NCBI RefSeq assembly: GCF_902813185.1
Contig: NZ_LR778301.1
Span: 2,108,001-2,172,000 of the forward strand
Reading direction: 5' to 3'
From: Denitratisoma oestradiolicum
Lineage (GTDB): Bacteria > Pseudomonadota > Gammaproteobacteria > Burkholderiales > Rhodocyclaceae
Length of the DNA: 64,000 bases
Shown here: positions 26,269-33,747 of the stretch, piece by piece
Position numbering within the stretch: the stretch's first letter is position 1
Layout of the letters: every line of letters begins with the position of its first letter
Translations under genes and position numbers: made by a program
Notes under the pieces: model-generated
What the model was told of the DNA's origin: nothing
The model's database searches: none
What the model saw: the letters and a program-made list of their open reading frames with translations, nothing else

Positions 26269-27413
26269 AACGTCTGGCGGCACTGGCCGGCCAGCGCTGG
26301 CTGCCTCCGGGCCTGTTCCTGCTGGCCCTGCTCCTGTCTGCACCCCGCTGGCTGCCGCCCCCGGCCCCGCCCCGCTTCCTGCCGGCCACCGGCCCCCTGC
26401 CCCTGGTCCACCCCGGCACCCAGTTGCTGCCCCTCGAAACCCGTCTGCTGCCCAGTTCCCGGGCCAGCGCCCACAGCGTCAGCCTGACCTCTCTGGGAGA
26501 GGAGCGCATCGCTGCCGCCTGGTTCGCCGGCAGCCGCGAAGGGGCCGAGGATGTGGCCATTCTCTTCTCGATCTTCGATGGCCGAGGCTGGGGCGAACCT
26601 CAGGCTGTCGTCCAGCGGCAAGCGGCCCAGCAGGCCAGCGCCCGCCGGCTGCGCAAGCTGGGCAATCCGGTGCTCTGGAAAGACGGAAACGGCATCCTGC
26701 ATCTCTGGTTTGTCAGCGTGGCCTACGGCGGCTGGGCCGGCAGCGCCATCAACCATATCCAGTCCGATGATGAGGGCCAGCACTGGTCTTCGTCCCGGCG
26801 GCTGATCACCTCCCCCTTCTGGAACCTGTCCACCCTGGTGCGCGGCGCCCCCCTGGCCCTGGCCGATGGGGGGGTGGCTCTGCCCGTCTATCATGAGTTC
26901 ATCACCAAGCATGCCGAATGGCTGCGCCTCGACCACCAGGGCCGGGTCCGGGACAAGCTGCGACTGCCCGGTACGACAGGACTCTTGCAACCGACGGTGG
27001 CAGTCGTAGATGAGGACCAGGCCCTGGCCCTGCTGCGGGACAGTAGTTCCCATCAGCGCATCCACGTCAGCCGTTCGGCGGATGGCGGTGCCCACTGGTC
27101 AACAGTCACTGCCACCGAACTGCCCAATCCCAATGCCGGCATCGCCCTGCTGCGCCTGGCCGATGGCCGCCTGTTGCTGGCCTACAATCCCCAGCCCTCC
27201 GACCGCAACCGCCTGGCCCTGGCCCTTTCCGCCGACCAGGGGCAAAGCTGGTCCCTGCCACGACTGATCGAGCAAGGTGACGCCGGTGATGAATTCTCCT
27301 ATCCGGCCCTGGCCCAGGACGACAGCGGCATGGTCCATCTGGCCTACACCTGGAAGCGGGAGCGCATCAAGCACCTGCGCTTCTCGCCCGGATGGCTGAA
27401 GGAGCTGCGCTGA
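26265..27413 (+). CDS. Sialidase-fold (BNR/Asp-box) exported protein
   Basis: 382 aa. An N-terminal membrane anchor (GLFLLALLLSA) is followed by a six-bladed propeller with three Asp-boxes of the SxDxGxxW type: SDDEGQHW, SADGGAHW and SADQGQSW. There is an FAGSREGAEDVAI motif holding an Arg near the start. It resembles exo-alpha-sialidase-like proteins found with envelope glycosyltransferases. The true substrate need not be sialic acid. The start is TTG 26265, overlapping the GT83 stop; a TGATG junction couples it to the next gene. Confidence 0.7.
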   Translation: MKRLAALAGQRWLPPGLFLLALLLSAPRWLPPPAPPRFLPATGPLPLVHPGTQLLPLETRLLPSSRASAHSVSLTSLGEERIAAAWFAGSREGAEDVAILFSIFDGRGWGEPQAVVQRQAAQQASARRLRKLGNPVLWKDGNGILHLWFVSVAYGGWAGSAINHIQSDDEGQHWSSSRRLITSPFWNLSTLVRGAPLALADGGVALPVYHEFITKHAEWLRLDHQGRVRDKLRLPGTTGLLQPTVAVVDEDQALALLRDSSSHQRIHVSRSADGGAHWSTVTATELPNPNAGIALLRLADGRLLLAYNPQPSDRNRLALALSADQGQSWSLPRLIEQGDAGDEFSYPALAQDDSGMVHLAYTWKRERIKHLRFSPGWLKELR

Positions 27414-27955
27414 TGCCGCTCCTGGCCCAGGCCCTGTTGATTGCCGCCCTGGCGGCCCTGCCCTTCAGAGGCCGCTGGAAACTGCTGGCCCTGCTGCCGG
27501 CCATCCTCAGCCTGGCCCCCCTGGGCGAGGGAGTTTCCCTGGCCATGATGCTGCGGGGACTGTGGGGCGACTTCAGCGTCACCAGCCTGCAACTGCTGGT
27601 CCTCTGCCTGGCCGGCCGGCCCCCTCAAGCCCTGGGCTGGCGCGGACCCGCTCTGATCGCCGCCAGTGCCGCCTTGTTCTATCCCCTGGCCCTGGGTCTG
27701 GGCGATTTCGATCCCTACCGCCTGGGCTACACAGCCTGGCCCCTGCTGGCTGTTTTCGGCGCCTTTGCTCTGGCGGCCTGGTGGCGCGGGCAGCCCATCT
27801 GGCTGTGGCTGCTCACCATCGACATTTTGGCCTGGGCCGCCGGCTTGCTGGAATCCCCCAATCTCTGGGACACTCTGCTCGACCCATTGCTGGCCGCCGC
27901 CATGCTCATCCTCGCGCTGCGCAACGGCTGGCGCACTTACAAGACCCGATCATGA
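27413..27955 (+). CDS. Small polytopic membrane protein of unknown function
   Basis: 180 aa, very rich in Leu and Ala, with five or six predicted membrane helices and short loops. I recognise no catalytic motif. It overlaps the sialidase-fold gene by one base (TGATG) and the following GT2 gene by four (ATGA), so the four products (GT83, propeller, this protein, GT2) are probably made together and may act on one envelope polymer. It may help the flanking glycosyltransferases or move a lipid-linked sugar (inference). Confidence 0.7.
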   Translation: MPLLAQALLIAALAALPFRGRWKLLALLPAILSLAPLGEGVSLAMMLRGLWGDFSVTSLQLLVLCLAGRPPQALGWRGPALIAASAALFYPLALGLGDFDPYRLGYTAWPLLAVFGAFALAAWWRGQPIWLWLLTIDILAWAAGLLESPNLWDTLLDPLLAAAMLILALRNGWRTYKTRS

Positions 27956-28914
27956 CCGATACCTTTTCCTGCGATGTTTCCATCGTCATTCCCATCTACA
28001 ACGAGGAAGAAAACCTGCCCGATCTGGTGGCCCGGGTCGGCGAGGCCATGGAGCCCTCGGGCTTCAGCTTCGAGCTGATCTGCGTGGATGATGGCTCCAA
28101 GGACGACTCGGCCCGGGTGCTGCGTGATCTGGCGGCCCGCACCGACTGGCTCAAGCCTCGCTACCTGATGCGCAACTACGGCCAGACCGCCGCACTACAG
28201 GCGGGCTTCGATGGGGTGCAGGGACGCTACACCGTGACCCTGGACGGGGATCTTCAAAACGATCCCCTGGACATCCCGGCGCTGATCCGGACCCTGGAGT
28301 CCCGCAGCGACATCAACATGATCTCGGGCTGGCGCAAGGAACGCCAGGATGCGGCCATCAATCGCAAGATCCCGTCGATGATCGCCAACCGCATCATCGC
28401 CAAGGTGACCGGCGTCAGGCTCCACGACTACGGCTGCGCCCTCAAGGCCTACCGTACCGAACTGGTCCGCCGCATCCGCCTCTATGGCGAACTGCACCGT
28501 TTCATTCCGGTGCTGGCCTTCGAGGCCGGGGCCAAAATCATGGAAGTGCCGGTGCGCCATCACGCCCGCACCAAGGGGGTCAGCAAGTACGGCATCGACC
28601 GCACTTTCCGCGTGATCCTCGATCTGTTGCTGATGAAATTCATGCTGCGCTACCTGCATCGTCCGCTCCATGCCTTCGGCGGCGCCGGCCTGTGGATGGG
28701 AGTCCCCGGCCTATTAATCTGCGGCTATCTCAGCGTACTCAAGCTCTTTGGTGAGTCCATCGGCGGCCGCCCCCTGCTGCTGTTGGGCATCATGCTGGTG
28801 CTGATGGGCGCCCAGTTGATCGGCCTGGGCCTCCTGGGGGAGATCCTGATCCGCATCTACCACGAGCCCGAGGGTCGAGCCCAGTACCGTTTGCGCCCGC
28901 CACCGGAGGATTGA
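27952..28914 (+). CDS. ArnC/dolichyl-phosphate-sugar synthase-like GT2 glycosyltransferase
   Basis: 320 aa. GT2 domain VSIVIPIYNEEENLPDLVA, CVDDGSKDDSARVL, TLDGDLQNDPLDIPAL (DxD), then two C-terminal membrane helices, as in ArnC. It also has AGAKIMEVPVRHHARTKG, typical of polyprenyl-phosphate hexose synthases. It likely makes the polyprenyl-phosphate sugar donor for the GT83 protein at 24676 (inference from the paired layout seen with arnC/arnT). Confidence 0.83.
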   Translation: MTDTFSCDVSIVIPIYNEEENLPDLVARVGEAMEPSGFSFELICVDDGSKDDSARVLRDLAARTDWLKPRYLMRNYGQTAALQAGFDGVQGRYTVTLDGDLQNDPLDIPALIRTLESRSDINMISGWRKERQDAAINRKIPSMIANRIIAKVTGVRLHDYGCALKAYRTELVRRIRLYGELHRFIPVLAFEAGAKIMEVPVRHHARTKGVSKYGIDRTFRVILDLLLMKFMLRYLHRPLHAFGGAGLWMGVPGLLICGYLSVLKLFGESIGGRPLLLLGIMLVLMGAQLIGLGLLGEILIRIYHEPEGRAQYRLRPPPED

Positions 28915-29030
28915 ATCTCCGGGGCATGATGGGTACCACGCTGGCGGCATGACCCCATCCGCGCCGTATACAACAGGCCAACATGCACGGCGAACAGGCC
29001 CTGCTCATCCCCCGGGAAATTGACACAACC

Positions 29031-30329
29031 ATGACAGAACCCACCCCCTGCTCTCCAAAGCCAGTAAGTCCGGCCTACGCCCACTACGTGCTGGCCCTAC
29101 TGACCCTGGTATATGTGTTCAATTTCATCGACCGGCAAATCCTGTCCATGCTGATCGAACCCATCAAGCAGGAGTTCGGCGTCTCCGATACCGCCATGGG
29201 TCTGCTCACCGGTTTCACCTTCGTGGTGTTCTATACCCTGGCCGGCATTCCCATCGCCCGCTGGGCCGACCGCAGCTCCCGCAAGTTCATCATCGCGCTT
29301 TCGCTGACCATATGGAGCGCCATGACCGCCGCCTGCGGTATGGCTCGCAATTTTACCGAGCTGTCCCTGCTGCGCGTTCTGGTGGGTGTGGGAGAAGCCG
29401 GTGGCAACCCACCGGCCCATTCCCTGATCGCCGACTATTTTCCGCCGTCGAAACGGGCCACGGCGCTGTCCATCTATGCCTGGGGGGTCTATATCGGTGC
29501 CGCCATCGCCTTCCTCGCCGGCGGTTATCTGGTGAGCCACTACAGCTGGCGCATGGCCTTCCTTGTGGTGGGCCTGCCGGGCATCCTGCTGGCCGTTCTG
29601 GTGGCCCTGACGGTGCGAGAAGTTCCCCGGGGGCTTTCCGAACATCGGACCCATGAAATCCGTGAAGAAGCCGTGCCCCTGAAAGAAGTCATCCGCTACC
29701 TGCTGGGTCGCCGGGCCTTCGTCTTCATCGCCCTCGGCGCCTCGGTGCAATCCCTCTCGGGCTATGGCGTCCTGACCTGGGGCCCTACCTTCCTGTCCCG
29801 GGTGCACCACATGCCCTGGACCGAGATCGGCGTCAGCATGGGCTGGATCATCGGTCTGGCCGGCTGTTTCGGGGCCTATTTTGGGGGGCGTCTGGCAGAC
29901 CGCATGGGCACTCGGGATGCCCGTTGGTACATGCGTCTGCCTGCACTGCAATCAGCCTTGGCCATCCCCTTCGTGGTCGGTTTCACCCTGATCCCGGACC
30001 AGTCCCTGGCCCTGCTCTGCTTCATCCCCTTCTACGCCCTGGGCGCCATGTACGTGGGACCGATGTTTTCCATGGTGCAGGGTCTGGTGCAGTTGCGCAT
30101 GCGGGCCACGGCATCAGCCATCCTGCTGTTCGTGGTCAACATGGTGGGCCTGGGCCTGGGTCCCCTGACAGTGGGCCTGCTCAACGATTACTATTTTGGC
30201 GCCATGCATGGCCCCCTGGCGATCCGCTACTCAATGCTGGTGGTGGGCCTGCTGGGCGGTATGGCCAGTCTGCTGTTCTGGCAGGCCGCGCGGACCCTGA
30301 AGGAAGACCTGGCCAACAGCAAAGGGTGA
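29031..30329 (+). CDS. MFS transporter, spinster-like
   Basis: 432 aa with 12 predicted helices. It contains LVYVFNFIDRQILSMLIEPIK, RWADRSSRKF between helices 2 and 3 (the MFS signature), GVGEAGGNPPAHSLIADYFP, and GGRLADRMGTRDARWYM. Proteins of this spinster-type subfamily often lie in steroid and aromatic catabolic clusters, where they may move organic acids or sterol products (inference). ATG 29031 leaves a normal short N-terminus; ATG 28983 in the same frame would add 16 unlikely residues. Confidence 0.8.
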   Translation: MTEPTPCSPKPVSPAYAHYVLALLTLVYVFNFIDRQILSMLIEPIKQEFGVSDTAMGLLTGFTFVVFYTLAGIPIARWADRSSRKFIIALSLTIWSAMTAACGMARNFTELSLLRVLVGVGEAGGNPPAHSLIADYFPPSKRATALSIYAWGVYIGAAIAFLAGGYLVSHYSWRMAFLVVGLPGILLAVLVALTVREVPRGLSEHRTHEIREEAVPLKEVIRYLLGRRAFVFIALGASVQSLSGYGVLTWGPTFLSRVHHMPWTEIGVSMGWIIGLAGCFGAYFGGRLADRMGTRDARWYMRLPALQSALAIPFVVGFTLIPDQSLALLCFIPFYALGAMYVGPMFSMVQGLVQLRMRATASAILLFVVNMVGLGLGPLTVGLLNDYYFGAMHGPLAIRYSMLVVGLLGGMASLLFWQAARTLKEDLANSKG

Positions 30330-30429
30330 ATGGCAATAATTTCTTACACCTGCTTACCTGAAGCGACTATCGGCATCGGGGCAATCGGGCTATCGTTGCC
30401 GTGGTCAATCACCACCCAAGGAGTTCATC

Positions 30430-30948
30430 ATGAAATTGCCCAGAACCTTGCTATCTCTCGGCCTGGCGGGGCTGATCGCCGGTTTTTCCGCTCAGGCTGC
30501 TGAACCTGCCTCCCCAAAGAAGGATGCCCCAGCCGGATACGGCATGCCCTGTCACGATGGCGGCGGTGGTCACGACAGAATGTACAAGCGCATGCAGGAG
30601 CGGCACGACGCCCACCACAAGGCCCTCCATGACAAACTCAAGTTGAATGCCGACCAGGAGGAAGCCTGGAAGGCCCTGACCGCAGCCCATCAACCTCCGG
30701 CCGAGGGCATGCGTCCCGATTGGGCGGAGTTGGAGAAACTGTCCGCGCCGGCACGCATGGAAAAGATGATGGATCAGATGAAGCAGCGCCAAGAGCACAT
30801 GGGCGCCCGCCTCCAGGCACTGAAAGCCTTTTATGCCAAGCTGAGTCCGGAACAACAGAAGATTTTCGACCAGGAGAGCCTGGCGCCCTGGAAGAAATTC
30901 GCCGAGCACAAAAAGGCCCGGCGCGAGGCCAGGCCCGGGGCCAAGTAA
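30430..30948 (+). CDS. Spy/CpxP-like periplasmic protein
   Basis: 172 aa. The signal peptide ends after SAQA (about residue 23). The mature part is helical, charged and Met/His rich, with two LTxxQ-like motifs, LNADQEEAW and LSPEQQKIF. These mark the Spy/CpxP family of periplasmic ATP-independent chaperones that bind misfolded proteins and respond to envelope stress. AAGGAG is perfectly placed before ATG 30430. It is a single gene between the MFS gene and a convergent operon. Confidence 0.85.
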   Translation: MKLPRTLLSLGLAGLIAGFSAQAAEPASPKKDAPAGYGMPCHDGGGGHDRMYKRMQERHDAHHKALHDKLKLNADQEEAWKALTAAHQPPAEGMRPDWAELEKLSAPARMEKMMDQMKQRQEHMGARLQALKAFYAKLSPEQQKIFDQESLAPWKKFAEHKKARREARPGAK

Positions 30949-30966
30949 GGCTCAGCCTTCCTGAAT

Positions 30967-30998
30967 CATGGCTCCGGTCTACCCGGACCGGAGCCATG
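30967..30998. terminator. Perfect hairpin between convergent genes
   Basis: CATGGCTCCGGTC (30967-30979) pairs with GACCGGAGCCATG (30986-30998): 13 bp with a six-base loop, between the Spy-like gene and the DUF2164 gene. No T-tract is seen on either side. Confidence 0.65.
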
Positions 30999-31012
30999 GG
31001 GCACCGCCCTGC

Positions 31013-31285
31013 TCACCGGCCCTTGCGCTGACGATCCGACTTGCGCCAGTACTGAAGTTCGTCTTCATGAAACTCGATGTCGAGTTCCATGACCCTGGTC
31101 TGTAGGCGCTCCTGCACATCCGCCACCGCCTTGTTGTAGATGACCGGGCCGATCTCCTCCAGGAAGAAATTCAGCAATGCCCCGGCAGTGACATTGCCGA
31201 TCCGCTCCTCCATGTTTTCCTGAAAATACCGTTCGATGGAAGCGATGGCTTCCGTGCGTGTGTCCCTGGGGATATCAATGGTCAT
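31013..31285 (-). CDS. DUF2164 family protein
   Basis: 90-aa cytoplasmic protein. ASIERYFQENMEERIGNVTAG and NFFLEEIGPVIYNKAVADVQ match the DUF2164 family. The rest is charged and helical. Function unknown. It lies 21 bases after the ABC-F gene on the same strand and is probably co-transcribed with it. Confidence 0.8.
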   Translation of the reverse strand: MTIDIPRDTRTEAIASIERYFQENMEERIGNVTAGALLNFFLEEIGPVIYNKAVADVQERLQTRVMELDIEFHEDELQYWRKSDRQRKGR

Positions 31286-31306
31286 TTGGGTAGGGTGCCG
31301 TGAAAA

Positions 31307-32968
31307 TCAATCGGTGTCGGCTTCCCGACTGCGTTTGGCTTCATCCAGCAGGTAACGCTGGTAATCATCCAGATCGCCGTCGAAAGACTCGATACCACCC
31401 CGGGAAACCAGCCAGAATTCGTCGCAGACCGAGCGCAGCAGGGCGCGGTCGTGGCTGACCAGCATCACCGTGCCCTCGAATTCGTTGAGGGCCACGCTGA
31501 GAGCTTCGCGGGTGGACAGGTCCAGGTGGTTGGTGGGCTCGTCCAGCAACAACAGATTGGGACGTTGCCAGACGATCATGCACAGTACCAGGCGCGCTTT
31601 TTCGCCGCCGCTCATGGTACCGACCGGCTGCTTGACCATATCGTTGCTGAAATTGAAGGTACCCAGGAAGTTGCGCAGGTCCTGCTCCCGGCCCGCCACA
31701 TAGCCACTGCGGCCGGCGGCGATGGTTTCCTTGGCGAGGCGAATCATGTGTTCCAGAGGGGTGTCCTGGGGCCGCAGCACGTCCAGTTCCTGCTGGGCAA
31801 AATAGCCGATATTGAGGCCGCGGCCTTCGGTGACTTCGCCGCTGATGGGCGCTAAGGCCCGGGCGATGGTCTTGACCAGGGTGGACTTGCCCTGACCGTT
31901 GGCGCCAAGGATGCCGATGCGCTGACCAGCGTGCACCGAACGATTGATGTTGCGCACGATGACCGTGGGCGGTGTGCCCGGCGGCGCCTCCGCCAGGGGC
32001 GGGTAGCCGATGCTGGTGGTGGACATGGACAGCATCGGATTGGGCAGGTTGAGGGGTTCATGGAACTCAAAGTTGAATTCGGCGTCGGCCAGTACCGGAG
32101 CGATCTTTTCCATCCGTTCCAGAGCCTTGACCCGGCTTTGGGCCTGCTTGGCCTTGCTGGCCTTGGCCTTGAATCGGTCGATGAACTTTTGCAGGTGAGC
32201 GATCTTTTCCTGCTGGCGGGCCATGGCCGACTGCTGCAACAGCATCTGCTCGGCCCGCATGTCTTCAAAGGCGCTGTAGTTGCCGCCGTACCGCACCAGC
32301 CTGGCATTGTCGATGTGCAGGGTGACCTGGGTGATGGCGTCGAGGAATTCCCGGTCGTGGCTGATCATGATCAGGGTGCCGGCGTAGCGCTTGAGCCAGG
32401 CTTCCAGCCACACCAGCGCATCCAGATCCAGGTGATTGGTGGGCTCGTCCAGCAGCAGCAGGTCGGAGGGGCACATCAGGGCCCGAGCCAATTGCAGCCG
32501 CATGCGCCAGCCGCCGGAGAAACTATTCACCGGATTGTTCAGCTCGGAGACCTTGAAGCCGAGACCGAGGATCAGGGCCTGGGCGCGGGCTTCGGCATCG
32601 TGGGCGCCGGCATCGTTGAGTTCCATGTAGGCATGGGCCATGCGCATGCCGTCGTCGCTGGCTTCGGCGGCATCCACCTCGGCCTGGGCCGCCAGCAGCA
32701 CGGTGTCTCCCTCGATGACGAAAGCCGTCGCACTCTGTTCGGTTTCCGGCATGTCCTGGGCCACCTGGGCCATGCGCCACTGCCGGGGAATCGAGTAATC
32801 GCCACCGTCTTCATGGAGCGTGCCGTTGAGCAAACCGAACAGGGTGGACTTGCCGGCACCGTTGCGGCCCACCAGGCCGACCTTCTCGCCGGGATTGAGG
32901 GTGACCGAGGTGTTGTCCAGCAATACCTTGGCGCCACGGCGCAAGGTGACATTTTTGAGGATGATCAT
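31307..32968 (-). CDS. yheS: ABC-F family ATPase (YheS-like)
   Basis: 553 aa with two ABC cassettes and no membrane helices. Cassette 1: Walker A GRNGAGKST, signature FSGGWRMRLQLA, Walker B LLLLDEPTNHLDL. Then the Lys/Arg-rich linker of the ABC-F family (IDRFKAKASKAKQAQSRVKA). Cassette 2: GANGQGKST, MSGGEKARL, LLLLDEPTNHLDL. ABC-F proteins bind the ribosome E site and relieve stalled translation. Sequence order and motifs follow E. coli YheS closely, but the C-terminal extension is shorter (YheS is 637 aa). The DUF2164 gene follows. Confidence 0.92.
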   Translation of the reverse strand: MIILKNVTLRRGAKVLLDNTSVTLNPGEKVGLVGRNGAGKSTLFGLLNGTLHEDGGDYSIPRQWRMAQVAQDMPETEQSATAFVIEGDTVLLAAQAEVDAAEASDDGMRMAHAYMELNDAGAHDAEARAQALILGLGFKVSELNNPVNSFSGGWRMRLQLARALMCPSDLLLLDEPTNHLDLDALVWLEAWLKRYAGTLIMISHDREFLDAITQVTLHIDNARLVRYGGNYSAFEDMRAEQMLLQQSAMARQQEKIAHLQKFIDRFKAKASKAKQAQSRVKALERMEKIAPVLADAEFNFEFHEPLNLPNPMLSMSTTSIGYPPLAEAPPGTPPTVIVRNINRSVHAGQRIGILGANGQGKSTLVKTIARALAPISGEVTEGRGLNIGYFAQQELDVLRPQDTPLEHMIRLAKETIAAGRSGYVAGREQDLRNFLGTFNFSNDMVKQPVGTMSGGEKARLVLCMIVWQRPNLLLLDEPTNHLDLSTREALSVALNEFEGTVMLVSHDRALLRSVCDEFWLVSRGGIESFDGDLDDYQRYLLDEAKRSREADTD

Positions 32969-33060
32969 GGGGAAGCGACTCTTGGGGGATGCGCATGATA
33001 GCCAGCGCAGCCGGCGGCGCCTACGGAAATTTCAGCGCTGGCCACCGCCCATGCCAGGCG

Positions 33061-33747
33061 CTACGAGATCGAGTTGGCCCCGCCAAGCGCCAGTTGCCGT
33101 TGCACAAACAGGGCAAGCAAATGACTCGCATCCTGATAGAGCGGATGGCCGCCCGCGGCGACGAGGCTTGCATGGATGTCGGGCATCCAGCGGCCGGCGT
33201 GGCGCGTCAGGAAGTCGGCTCCGGCCCGTTGAAAGGCGCTGCCATTCTGTCCATGCTTCTGGTAGCGGGCGTGCTGGAAGGAAAGAAAGTGGAGGAATTC
33301 CAATTCGCTCACCAGATGGTCGGGCATTTCGTTGGGACTTCGGGCAATGACCAGGCCGAAATGTTTGTAGAAGCGAAGCACTTCTTCCATAACTTCCATG
33401 CGATGGCCCCGGTGTTCGCCCTCGTGCAGAGAGCATAGGGGAGTGTCCCGCTCCCCCAGGTAGAACAGCCGGCTGTAATCGCTCGCCAAGGCGTCCGGGT
33501 CTGTCTCGCCGACGAAGGCGTTCTCCCCCAAAGCGCTGACCAAGGCCGGATCGATGGCCGTGAATATTTCCAGAACCTGCTGCCGCAACCTGCCACTCGC
33601 GTAAGCCTGGATCAGGGCCGCGTCCGGGTGGTCGAACAATTTTGCCAACAACAGCCAGCCGCGGCCCATGCTCACTGCCAGGGGCTCGGGCAGTGGGGCG
33701 CTGCGCTCGTCGGACAGCATCCGATGGAGAGTAATGGGCTGACTCAT
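33061..33747 (-). CDS. TorD-family assembly chaperone for the molybdenum enzyme (delta subunit)
   Basis: 228-aa helical protein of the TorD/NarJ type. It shows LASDYSRLFYLGERDTPLCSLHEGEHRG and EMPDHLVSELEFLHFLSFQ, the conserved centre of this family. Such chaperones help insert the Mo-bis-guanine-dinucleotide cofactor and hold the enzyme until Tat export. Its ATG overlaps the alpha subunit stop by four bases (33744-33747), so it is coupled to that gene, and it probably serves it alone. Confidence 0.88.
   Translation of the reverse strand: MSQPITLHRMLSDERSAPLPEPLAVSMGRGWLLLAKLFDHPDAALIQAYASGRLRQQVLEIFTAIDPALVSALGENAFVGETDPDALASDYSRLFYLGERDTPLCSLHEGEHRGHRMEVMEEVLRFYKHFGLVIARSPNEMPDHLVSELEFLHFLSFQHARYQKHGQNGSAFQRAGADFLTRHAGRWMPDIHASLVAAGGHPLYQDASHLLALFVQRQLALGGANSIS

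Noticed and set aside
26265..27413. True sialidase acting on sialic acid
   Set aside because: The Asp-boxes show the fold, but I could not place the full Arg triad and Tyr/Glu pair, and there are no sialic acid genes nearby.
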